A stretch of 5,814 bases of DNA from Clostridia bacterium (GCA_026001225.1 BNZQ01000083.1:1-5814), one strand, 5' to 3'. Numbered from the stretch's first letter, positions 1 through 5,458 are shown. A program made the numbers and translations. Notes: generated by a model from the sequence alone, not told the origin.

Positions 1-172
1 GGAGGGAAAGACCGTTCAAGCACAAGAAAAAGAGCGCGGCGACGATGCCGAAACCGATTTGAAACAAGAATCGCGGCGTCCACCTTTCGGAGAACCGCTT
101 TTGGTACAGCTTCATAAAGACCCATTGACCGGCGACCGCGACGGGCGCTAGAAACGCGTAGAGGTAATCCAT
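1..172 (-). CDS. Partial membrane protein, EamA/DMT-type transporter-like (N-terminal 57 codons)
   Basis: An open frame begins with ATG at 172 and runs off the left edge, so only the N-terminal 57 residues are visible. The start is supported by an AGGA-type Shine-Dalgarno sequence (AAGGAAG, a few bases upstream of the ATG). The protein opens with a short hydrophobic stretch (MDYLYAFLAPVAVAGQWVF), followed by a basic segment with a KLYQKR motif at about residues 21-26, a charged loop, and a second hydrophobic helix at about residues 37-56. A first helix, then a K-Y-Q-type basic segment, then a second helix rich in G, F and L recalls EamA-like members of the drug/metabolite transporter superfamily. 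That is family resemblance from memory, and the substrate is unknown. The gene starts 44 bp after the pyrC stop on the same strand, so it is probably co-transcribed with pyrC, but nothing here ties it to pyrimidine metabolism. It is certainly a membrane protein; the transporter family is only likely. Confidence 0.6.
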   Translation of the reverse strand, partial: MDYLYAFLAPVAVAGQWVFMKLYQKRFSERWTPRFLFQIGFGIVAALFFLCLNGLSL

Positions 173-216
173 TTATCTTCCTTTTTTCTCCCGTTTTCCG
201 CCGCGCTCTATCGTTC

Positions 217-1503
217 TCATCTCACGTTTTCGTATGCGACCAAGCCGCCGACAACGGTATATTTTACCTTGCCGGTCAGTTCCATGCCCTTGAACACGGT
301 ATTTTTGCTTTTGGACAAAAGGCGGGCGGGCTCGACGTTCCAAAATGCGTTCAAATTGACCAGCGCGAGATCGGCCGCAAAGCCCGCCTTGACCGCCCCC
401 GTCTTCTCAAAGCCCAAAATCGCGGCGGGGCGCGCGCTCATCAATTCGGAAAGTCTGCCTAACGTCATCAGTCCGCTTTTCACAAGATAGGTATAGCCCG
501 CCGCGAAAGCGGTCTCGAAGCCCACCGTGCCGAACGCCGCCGTATCGAACTCCACGCGTTTGGCGTCGGGATCATGAGGCGCGTGGTCGGTCGCGATCGC
601 GTCGATCGTACCGTCGGCAAGGCCCGCGATGACGGCTTGCCGATCGGCTTCCTCGCGCAACGGCGGATTGATCTTATAATCGGTGTCGTAGGTCAAAATC
701 ATGTCGTCGGTCAAGGCAAAATAATGCGGGCAGGTTTCGGCGGTCACCCGCACGCCGCGCCGCTTTGCCTCGCGCAGCAGCTGTACGCTCCCTTTTGTGG
801 AAACATGCGCGATATGAACGCGCGTGTTTAACGTTTCGGCAAGCAAAATCTCACGGGCGACCATGACCTCCTCCGCCGCGCGCGGGATCGGTTTCAAGCC
901 CGCGACCGACGCATTGTATCCCTCGTTTACCGCGCCGTCCCCCGCCAGATTTTTATCCTCGCAATGCGAGATCAGGAACAGCCCCGCGCTCGCGGCGTAT
1001 TCCAACGCGGTTCGCATAAGCCCCGCGTTCATGACCGAACAGCCGTCGTCCGAAGCCGCGACCGCCCCCGCCTCGCGCATCAGCCCCAGTTCGGCCAATT
1101 CCCCGCCCTTGCGCCCTTTGGTGATCGCGCCGATCGGATAGACGCGAACGGGCGATTCCTCACGGGCTTTTTGAACGATATAGGATACCATAGGCGCGCA
1201 GTCTACACAAGGCTCGGTGTTCGGCATACAGCAAATCGACGTGAACCCCCCCGCCGCGGCCGATAGCCCGCCGCTCGCGATATTCTCCTTGTGCGTTTGT
1301 CCGGGGTCGCGCAAGTGGCAATGCAAGTCGATAAAGCCCGGCAGTACGACGAGATTCTTCGCGTCGATCGTTTCGGTCGCGCGGTCGGGCTTTAAACCGG
1401 GCGCGATGCGGACGATCTTTCCGTCCGCTATCAGCACATCGGCGGGGACGAGTTTGTTCTTCAATAAAATCGTCCCGTTTTGTATCAGTAATTTACGGAT
1501 CAT
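217..1503 (-). CDS. pyrC: Dihydroorotase, type I (PyrC)
   Basis: This cytosolic metal-dependent amidohydrolase interconverts N-carbamoyl-L-aspartate and L-dihydroorotate, the third step of pyrimidine synthesis. The 428-residue protein has full family length. An N-terminal beta-sandwich segment (about 1-55) is followed by the TIM-barrel domain. The metal motif HCHLRDPGQ lies at 61-69 (H61, H63, with R65 for substrate), and the substrate-binding MPNT at 93-96. SDDG at 151-154 supplies the bridging aspartate D153 in place of the carboxylated lysine of type II enzymes. The ligands H180 (ISHCED) and H233 (IAHVST) and the catalytic D306 (ATDHAPH) are all present. The C-terminal segment (about 370-428) closes the beta-sandwich. 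No key residue is missing, so the enzyme should be active. The ATG at 1503 follows an AGAGGA ribosome site at short spacing (about 4 nt from GAGG). It lies 116 bp after pyrB on the same strand, and the two enzymes act consecutively. Confidence 0.97.
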   Translation of the reverse strand: MIRKLLIQNGTILLKNKLVPADVLIADGKIVRIAPGLKPDRATETIDAKNLVVLPGFIDLHCHLRDPGQTHKENIASGGLSAAAGGFTSICCMPNTEPCVDCAPMVSYIVQKAREESPVRVYPIGAITKGRKGGELAELGLMREAGAVAASDDGCSVMNAGLMRTALEYAASAGLFLISHCEDKNLAGDGAVNEGYNASVAGLKPIPRAAEEVMVAREILLAETLNTRVHIAHVSTKGSVQLLREAKRRGVRVTAETCPHYFALTDDMILTYDTDYKINPPLREEADRQAVIAGLADGTIDAIATDHAPHDPDAKRVEFDTAAFGTVGFETAFAAGYTYLVKSGLMTLGRLSELMSARPAAILGFEKTGAVKAGFAADLALVNLNAFWNVEPARLLSKSKNTVFKGMELTGKVKYTVVGGLVAYENVR

Positions 1504-1517
1504 ATTTCCTCTTTTAC

Positions 1518-1546
1518 GCGAGAGCCTTTACAAAAACGGCTTTCGC
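1518..1546 (-). promoter_or_regulatory. Stem-loop just upstream of the pyrC ribosome site
   Basis: On the minus strand GCGAAAGCC (1546-1538) and GGCTCTCGC (1526-1518) can pair as a 9-bp stem with one G-T wobble around an 11-nt loop. Five bases separate its 3' foot from the AGAGGA ribosome site of pyrC. No uridine tract follows, so a rho-independent terminator is unlikely. It could mark a processing site, protect the downstream mRNA or modulate pyrC translation. It may also be chance. It does not resemble a PyrR-binding attenuator as far as can be seen. Confidence 0.3.
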
Positions 1547-1575
1547 GCTCGCTCGGGCGATTTCTACCCGACAGA

Positions 1576-1619
1576 ACTTTTTACCTTTTACTTTTTACTT
1601 GGCTTTCACTTTCAGTGCT
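1576..1619. repeat. Degenerate heptanucleotide tandem repeat in the pyrB-pyrC gap
   Basis: On the plus strand the 7-mers ACTTTTT (1576-1582), ACCTTTT (1583-1589) and ACTTTTT (1590-1596) are followed by ACTTGGC (1597-1603). More degenerate TTTCACT- and CTTTACT-like words continue up to the pyrB stop. On the coding strand this is an A-rich AGTAAAA-type run starting directly after the pyrB stop codon. Only about three units are clear. It has the same 7-base period as the array in the sepF-lspA gap. Confidence 0.5.
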
Positions 1620-2531
1620 TTACTTTGCAAGCAACATCTCAAGCAACGCCATCCTCACCGCCACGCCGTTCGTCACTTGTCCGGTTATGACGGAACTGTT
1701 TCCGTCGGCGAGCGCGCCGGAAATCTCCAAGCCTCGGTTGATCGGCCCGGGGTGCATGACGATCGCCCCGGACTTGGCCAGCGCCGCGATCTCCCCGTTT
1801 AGGTTGTAAAACCGATTGTATTCCGCGGCCGAGGGGAACATGCCGCTCTTTTGACGTTCGAGTTGCAGGCGCAGCGCCATCAAAACGTCCGCGCCGGCCG
1901 CGCCTTCCCGCAAGGTTCTGACGACGCGGACACCGAAGCGTTCGATTCCGGCGGGCATCAGCGTGGCGGGCGCGCAAACCGTAATTTCCGCCCCCGCCGC
2001 CCGTAATCCGTAAATATTGCTTCTCGCGACGCGCGAGTGCTTGATATCCCCCGCGATCAAAACCTTTAAGCCCTTGAAACCGCCGAATTTTTCGCGAATC
2101 GTGAACATGTCCAGCAGTGCTTGCGTGGGGTGTTCGTTCATGCCGTCGCCCGCGTTGATCACGCCCGCGGCCATATTCTTAGCCAGCAAATGCGGCGCGC
2201 CCGCGACCGAGTGGCGGATCACGACGATACGGGCTTGCAGAGCGTCCAATGTCTTGCCGTTGTCGATCAGGCTTTCGCCCTTAGCGACGCTGCTTGTGGC
2301 GACAGCGAGATTCATCGCGTTGGCCGACAGAGCTTTGGCGGCCAGTTCGAACGAGGCGCGCGTGCGTGTACTGTTTTCGTAGAACAACGTGACGACGGCC
2401 TTTCCCGCGCAGGACGTTTTCCTTTCGGACGCTAAAAACGCCCGCTTCATCTCCGCCGCGCTGTCGAGAATATTTTCGATCACGGCGAACGGAACGTCTT
2501 TCAATCCCAGAAAGTCTTTTTCTTTCCACAT
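1620..2531 (-). CDS. pyrB: Aspartate carbamoyltransferase catalytic subunit (PyrB)
   Basis: This enzyme condenses carbamoyl phosphate with L-aspartate to N-carbamoyl aspartate, the committed step of pyrimidine synthesis. The 303-residue protein matches the usual catalytic-chain length. The carbamoyl-phosphate domain carries FYENSTRTR at 50-58, the mobile-loop S80 and K84 (SSVAKGES), R106-H107, and HPTQ at 134-137. The aspartate domain has GDIKHSRVARSN at 161-172, the LRLQLER segment around 220-226, and HPGPINRGLE at 260-269. Every active-site motif is intact. No regulatory chain gene (pyrI) is adjacent, so a free trimer as in Bacillus is likely, though a complex with the neighbouring dihydroorotase is possible. 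The ATG at 2531 is chosen because the following WKEKDFLGLKD aligns with family N-termini. Unusually, no Shine-Dalgarno sequence precedes it; a promoter-like sequence ends six bases upstream instead. The gene starts 50 bp after the rluD-type gene. No pyrR gene or PyrR-type attenuator is visible. Confidence 0.97.
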   Translation of the reverse strand: MWKEKDFLGLKDVPFAVIENILDSAAEMKRAFLASERKTSCAGKAVVTLFYENSTRTRASFELAAKALSANAMNLAVATSSVAKGESLIDNGKTLDALQARIVVIRHSVAGAPHLLAKNMAAGVINAGDGMNEHPTQALLDMFTIREKFGGFKGLKVLIAGDIKHSRVARSNIYGLRAAGAEITVCAPATLMPAGIERFGVRVVRTLREGAAGADVLMALRLQLERQKSGMFPSAAEYNRFYNLNGEIAALAKSGAIVMHPGPINRGLEISGALADGNSSVITGQVTNGVAVRMALLEMLLAK

Positions 2532-2537
2532 GCTTAT

Positions 2538-2566
2538 AGGATATATTAAATCGCGAAAAAAGTCAA
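2538..2566 (-). promoter_or_regulatory. Candidate promoter abutting the pyrB start codon
   Basis: Within the 50-bp gap before pyrB the minus strand shows TTGACT (2566-2561, five of six matches to TTGACA), a 17-bp AT-rich spacer, and TATCCT (2543-2538, four of six matches to TATAAT). An overlapping TATATC lies at 2545-2540 with a 15-bp spacer. Initiation about 7 nt after the -10 would fall at or within two bases of the pyrB ATG at 2531, giving a leaderless or nearly leaderless mRNA. This fits the missing ribosome site. It is inferred from consensus matching only. Confidence 0.45.
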
Positions 2567-2581
2567 ACCAATTCCGTTCTC

Positions 2582-3475
2582 TTATAATTTTTTCAGCACG
2601 GCCAAAAAATCCTCCGGCAGACCGGATTCGAACGTCATCCGCTTCCCCGTCGCCGGATGATCGAAGGATAAACGCACGGCGTGCAACATTTGGCCCGGCA
2701 GACTAAACCGTTGCTTTTTAAAGCCGTATTCCTTGTCGCCCGTGATCGGGTAGCCCAAAAACCTGCTATGCACGCGGATTTGATGCGTCCGGCCGGTCTC
2801 CAGCCTGAATTCGACAAGGGCATTTTGTTTGAAACGCTTCAACACGCGCCAATGCGTCACGGCCCGCCGCCCGTCGTACCGTACCGCTATCTTTTTGCGG
2901 TCTCTCTCGTCACGCCCAAGTGGTTGATCCACCGTGCCGGCATCCTCCTTCGGCACACCTTCCACGATCCCCCGATAGACGCGCTCGGCGGATTTCGCGG
3001 CGATCTGACGGGACAGCGAAAGATGCGCGGCATCGGTTTTGGCGACGACCATCAGGCCGCTCGTCATCTTATCCAACCGATGGACGATGCCGGGGCGGAT
3101 TTCGCCGTTGATCCCGCTCAAAGCGTTCAGGCGGTACAGCAGGGCGTTGACCAACGTCCCCGTATTCCTGCCGCCCGCCGGATGCACGGTCAGCCCGCGC
3201 GGCTTGTCGATCACCGCCAAATCGCCGTCCTCGTACACGATTTTAAAGGGAATATCCTCGGGCTTCAATGCGGACGGCGCGGGCTCGGCGGGGATTTCGG
3301 CGCGCACAACGTCGCCCTCTTTCAAGGCCGCGCCGCATTTGACGGTTTTGCCGTTCAAGGTTATCGCGCCGCTCTCAATCAGGGTCTTGACATGCGAACG
3401 CGTGAGGCCGGTCGCCGAGGCGGCAAAAACGTCGAGACGGTTGTTTTGATGTTCGGAATCGACGATATAGTCCAT
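2582..3475 (-). CDS. rluD: RluA-family 23S rRNA pseudouridine synthase (RluD/YlyB-type)
   Basis: This enzyme isomerises specific uridines of structured RNA to pseudouridine; the RluD branch modifies helix 69 of 23S rRNA. The 297-residue protein has an N-terminal S4 RNA-binding domain (about 12-60, with RLDVF, TRSHVKTLIESGAITLNG and the KEGDVV turn). The catalytic domain runs from about 75 to 297. Its motif HRLDK lies at 132-136 with catalytic D135, preceded by IDKPRGLTVHPA (89-100). The family motif RLETGRTHQIRVH lies at 224-236, followed by GYPITGDKEYG (241-251) and LHAVRLSFDHP (264-274). One oddity is M137 directly after HRLDK, where most relatives have D or N. The start at 3475 follows a GAGG about 11 nt away, a rather long spacing. 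In Bacillus the orthologous position between lspA and the pyr genes holds ylyB. The family is certain; the exact target uridines are inferred from neighbourhood and S4 architecture. Confidence 0.92.
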   Translation of the reverse strand: MDYIVDSEHQNNRLDVFAASATGLTRSHVKTLIESGAITLNGKTVKCGAALKEGDVVRAEIPAEPAPSALKPEDIPFKIVYEDGDLAVIDKPRGLTVHPAGGRNTGTLVNALLYRLNALSGINGEIRPGIVHRLDKMTSGLMVVAKTDAAHLSLSRQIAAKSAERVYRGIVEGVPKEDAGTVDQPLGRDERDRKKIAVRYDGRRAVTHWRVLKRFKQNALVEFRLETGRTHQIRVHSRFLGYPITGDKEYGFKKQRFSLPGQMLHAVRLSFDHPATGKRMTFESGLPEDFLAVLKKL

Positions 3476-3489
3476 GACTGCTTTTCCCT

Positions 3490-3532
3490 CGCATGTATTT
3501 ATAAAATCCGTAATTTACGGCGCATGTATTTA
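3490..3532. repeat. 12-bp direct repeat flanking a 13-bp palindrome in the lspA-rluD gap
   Basis: CGCATGTATTTA occurs at 3490-3501 and again at 3521-3532, a 31-bp period. Between the copies lies CCGTAATTTACGG (3508-3520), with 6-bp inverted arms around a single central base. The arrangement sits 14-57 bp upstream of the rluD-type start codon (3475), so it would lie in its promoter or leader region. It could be an operator, a remnant of a duplication, or chance in AT-rich sequence. No regulator is identified. Confidence 0.4.
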
Positions 3533-3595
3533 AAACCCGCAAACGAAGGGTACAGACACGAGCAAGACAAGGCGCATTGCGACGTGTATCCGCCC

Positions 3596-4096
3596 TTATT
3601 TCGCGGATTTTTTGGGATCTTTATAGAGAAAAATATAATAGATCAAAAACAAGACGATGCCGATCGTCAGCCATGAATCCGCGCCGTTGAATATGGGCGG
3701 GAAAAAGGATACGGCGATAAAATCGCGGACATAGCCGAGAAACACTCTGTCCAGCCAATTCCCCAGCGCGCCCGAGATGATCAACGTTAAGGCCAAACGG
3801 CACACGATGCCGTTTTTACGCGAAAAGTACAGGAACGCCCCGATCGCCGGAATGATAAGCGCGGCCAGCACGATAAAAAAGGTCGGCGCCCAAGCCTTAT
3901 CGCCCAAAAAACTGAACGCCGCGCCGGTGTTTTTCACATAGTCGAACCGCACAAGCTCGCCCAGAACGGGTGAATTCGTATTGTATTTTGCGATAAAGTG
4001 CTTGCTCAAAAGATCGATCGCCAACGTAAGCGCGAGAATAATCGCGTCGAAGATCGGAAATTTCAAGATAAACGTCTTTGTTTTTTTAGAATCCAT
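3596..4096 (-). CDS. lspA: Lipoprotein signal peptidase (LspA, signal peptidase II)
   Basis: This inner-membrane aspartyl protease removes the signal peptide of diacylated prolipoproteins ahead of the lipobox cysteine. Counting from the ATG at 4096, the 166-residue protein has four hydrophobic segments at about 14-31, 71-91, 96-115 and 142-158. Family motifs are in order: D28-xxx-K32 in the first helix, KNTGAAFS at 55-62, GNWLDR at 112-117 with catalytic D116, VRDF with D125, and FNGADS at 136-141 with catalytic D140. Both dyad aspartates are present. The N-terminus is basic, as expected for a cytoplasmic tail. A TTG at 4111 would add five residues but has no ribosome site and abuts a heptamer repeat, so the ATG is preferred, although its own Shine-Dalgarno (GTGGA) is weak. 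The gene lies 118 bp after sepF and 120 bp before the rluD-type gene; lspA-rluD adjacency is common in Bacillota. Confidence 0.95.
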   Translation of the reverse strand: MDSKKTKTFILKFPIFDAIILALTLAIDLLSKHFIAKYNTNSPVLGELVRFDYVKNTGAAFSFLGDKAWAPTFFIVLAALIIPAIGAFLYFSRKNGIVCRLALTLIISGALGNWLDRVFLGYVRDFIAVSFFPPIFNGADSWLTIGIVLFLIYYIFLYKDPKKSAK

Positions 4097-4111
4097 TTTT
4101 TTAATCCACAA

Positions 4112-4214
4112 TTAGTGGCTAGTGGTTAGTGATTAGTGGTCAGTTATCGGTCTTATCCTCTGACTGTCAGCCGCCCACTATCCTCTATTTGTCACTTGTC
4201 CCTTTGTGCATTGT
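4112..4214. repeat. Degenerate heptanucleotide tandem repeat in the sepF-lspA gap
   Basis: The clear part on the plus strand is TTAGTGG (4112-4118), CTAGTGG (4119-4125), TTAGTGA (4126-4132), TTAGTGG (4133-4139) and TCAGTTA (4140-4146). Further on, in the same 7-base register, come CCACTAT (4175-4181), CCTCTAT (4182-4188), TTGTCAC (4189-4195), TTGTCCC (4196-4202) and TTTGTGC (4203-4209), ending at the sepF stop codon. The middle (4147-4174) is too diverged to call. Nothing else recognisable fills this gap. It recalls the heptameric short tandem repeats known from cyanobacteria, but no relationship is claimed. Confidence 0.65.
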
Positions 4215-4562
4215 TTAATTCTGATAGGGTATGCTGATCTCCACGCCCTCCGGCGTCAGCAAAAAGATATTGCCCGAAATCCGATGCACGCTGCCCGACA
4301 GGGCGTAGACCGCGCCGCTCGTAAAGTCCAAAATCCGTTGCGCGGCCGCTTCCGGCACGGCGTCCAAATTGACGATCGCCGGCTCCCTGCGCTTTAAAAA
4401 GTCGATCAGCGGCTGCACGTCTTCAAGAGTCTGCGGCTGATAGACGATGACGTTGGAATACGAACGCGGGCAATTGACGTTCGCGGCGACGGGCGCTTTT
4501 TCAAACAGCGGGCGCTGCGAGCTTCCCAAATTTCCGTTGTCATTTCTGTACCAATTGTTCAT
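4215..4562 (-). CDS. sepF: Cell division protein SepF, short form
   Basis: SepF is a cytoplasmic division protein that binds the FtsZ C-terminal tail, polymerises into arcs or rings and tethers FtsZ to the membrane. This 115-residue protein carries the full SepF (DUF552) domain at about 36-112. It begins with SNVIVYQPQTLEDVQPLIDFL and continues with AIVNLDAVPEAAAQRILDF (62-80), GAVYALSGSVHRIS (83-96) and IFLLTPEGVEI (99-109). The conserved glycines G83 and G90, F100 and P104 are in place. The N-terminus is odd. Typical SepF proteins are about 140-150 residues and begin with an amphipathic membrane-targeting helix. Here the first 30 residues (MNNWYRNDNGN...) are polar and predict no helix, and an in-frame TAA three codons upstream of the ATG rules out an extension. 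A GAGG lies 10 nt before the ATG. It sits 48 bp after yggS, the same pairing as ylmE-ylmF (sepF) in Bacillus. Confidence 0.93.
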   Translation of the reverse strand: MNNWYRNDNGNLGSSQRPLFEKAPVAANVNCPRSYSNVIVYQPQTLEDVQPLIDFLKRREPAIVNLDAVPEAAAQRILDFTSGAVYALSGSVHRISGNIFLLTPEGVEISIPYQN

Positions 4563-4610
4563 TTCCGTTTATCCTCGCTTTGTTCGTTTTCACTTTATGC
4601 TTTCTCCCGC

Positions 4611-5375
4611 CTAGGCCTGTCGTCCGCCAAAGATCGCAGAACCGATCCGCACCATGTTCGCGCCGCACCGTACAGCCCGCTCAAAATCGTTCGACATGCC
4701 CATCGAAAGCCACCGGCCCGTCGGACATTCCCGTTTAAATATATCATACAACGCGGTCATTTGCAAGTACAATTTCTCGTCCGCGCCGATCGGCAGTACC
4801 GGCATCATGCCGCGCACGATCAAATTCGGATGTTTTTCGGCGGTTTCGCAGGCGAAAGCAAGCAATCGATCGGGCGCGATCCCGCCCTTGTTCTCCTCGC
4901 CGCCCGCGTTCACCTCGATCAGGATATCCATGTTCGGTATATTCCTTACGCGGCATACGCGGCTGATCTCGGCCGCAAGCTCCGGCCTGTCCACCGAATG
5001 GATCAAGGATACCTTGTCCGCGATATATTTGACCTTGTTTGTCTGCAATCGCCCTATAAAATGAAAATTTAGTCGTGTAGGGATTTCTGCACTCCTTTCG
5101 ACGGATTGCCGACCGTTGCCCGACTGCGGCGCGTCCGCGCCGTTAAGTGTATTTTCATTTTTATCCGCATCATTCTTTAATATGTCGTATTTCTCCAAAA
5201 ACTCCTGCACCCGATTCTCGCCCGCGGTATCGATTCCGAGCGCGGGCAACCGGCGCACAACGTCGGCGGACACGGTTTTAGTAGCGGCGACGATCATTAC
5301 CTCTCTGCCGCCGGCCGCCTTGGCCGCGCGTTCCTTTACGCTTACTATATTTCGTTCGATTTGCGAATAATCCAT
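4611..5375 (-). CDS. yggS: YggS/YlmE-type pyridoxal-phosphate homeostasis protein (PLPBP)
   Basis: This cytoplasmic single-domain TIM-barrel protein binds pyridoxal 5'-phosphate, resembles the N-terminal domain of alanine racemase, and balances PLP and amino/keto-acid pools without known catalysis. The PLP lysine is K33 in VAATKTV. Further family motifs are GENRVQE (52-58), HFIGRLQTNKVKYI (105-118), HSVDRPELA (126-134), IEVNAGGEENKGG (153-165), LSMGMSNDFERAV (223-235) and VRIGSAIFG (242-250). The 254-residue length exceeds the usual 220-235. The excess is a polar stretch at about residues 66-101, between the GEN helix and the HFIG strand, rich in N, D, S and G. The ATG at 5375 is chosen by homology of MDYSQIERNIVSVKERA to family N-termini; no Shine-Dalgarno sequence is visible before it. 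It heads the visible gene row, and upstream lies only the 148-bp repeat array, so its promoter may lie in or beyond the array. Confidence 0.94.
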   Translation of the reverse strand: MDYSQIERNIVSVKERAAKAAGGREVMIVAATKTVSADVVRRLPALGIDTAGENRVQEFLEKYDILKNDADKNENTLNGADAPQSGNGRQSVERSAEIPTRLNFHFIGRLQTNKVKYIADKVSLIHSVDRPELAAEISRVCRVRNIPNMDILIEVNAGGEENKGGIAPDRLLAFACETAEKHPNLIVRGMMPVLPIGADEKLYLQMTALYDIFKRECPTGRWLSMGMSNDFERAVRCGANMVRIGSAIFGGRQA

Positions 5376-5392
5376 TTATTTAGGGAATAAGG

Positions 5393-5449
5393 ATGATCAA
5401 CGGCGATAAGCCGTTCGGGGTTCGCGTAAGCGAACGGCCCGTTATTTAA
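5393..5449 (+). other. Candidate 18-codon small ORF over the array's left boundary
   Basis: In the first, truncated repeat copy the shared frame is entered from unique flanking sequence by an ATG at 5393, giving MINGDKPFGVRVSERPVI and a TAA at 5447-5449. AGGG lies about 7 nt upstream of the ATG on the plus strand. Its tail equals that of the ORFs at 5511 and 5659. An ATG and a ribosome-site-like motif in register at the boundary may be chance. It points away from yggS and overlaps its likely upstream region. Confidence 0.18.
5399..5441. repeat. Overlapping stem-loops in the left part of the 148-bp unit
   Basis: AACGGC (5399-5404) pairs with GCCGTT (5410-5415) around GATAA. In copies 2 and 3 the preceding bases extend this to the 8-bp stem CGAACGGC/GCCGTTCG. 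Directly after, CGGGGTTCGC (5416-5425) pairs with GCGAAC and CCCG (5430-5435 and 5438-5441) around a GTAA tetraloop with a GG bulge. CCGTTCG (5411-5417) can instead pair with CGAACGG (5431-5437), so the two structures compete. On the plus strand the second hairpin is followed by TTATTTAATT, giving a weak terminator-like outline. The same arrangement recurs 148 and 296 bp further on. Confidence 0.6.
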
Positions 5450-5458
5450 TTGCCCGAA

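Noticed and set aside
1217..1690. Plus-strand open frame of 157 codons opposite the 5' end of pyrC, the gap and the 3' end of pyrB
   Set aside because: Antisense shadow of two conserved enzymes, with a low-complexity product and no start signal.
2532..2581. PyrR-dependent attenuator or other pyrimidine riboswitch before pyrB
   Set aside because: The gap is only 50 bp and contains no terminator/antiterminator pair or anti-antiterminator loop. The promoter-like sequence leaves no room for a leader.
3533..3595. Rho-independent terminator after lspA
   Set aside because: Only a weak 5-bp inverted repeat (ACACG/CGTGT) is visible and no uridine tract follows on the minus strand.
2681..3676. Plus-strand open frame of 331 codons opposite the pseudouridine synthase
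   Set aside because: It mirrors the well-supported minus-strand rluD-type gene, runs on into the lspA gap and lspA, shows no domain and has no ribosome site. GC-rich third positions leave the antisense frame open.
4563..4610. Upstream extension of SepF to include an amphipathic helix
   Set aside because: An in-frame TAA lies three codons before the ATG at 4562 and no frameshift site is apparent.
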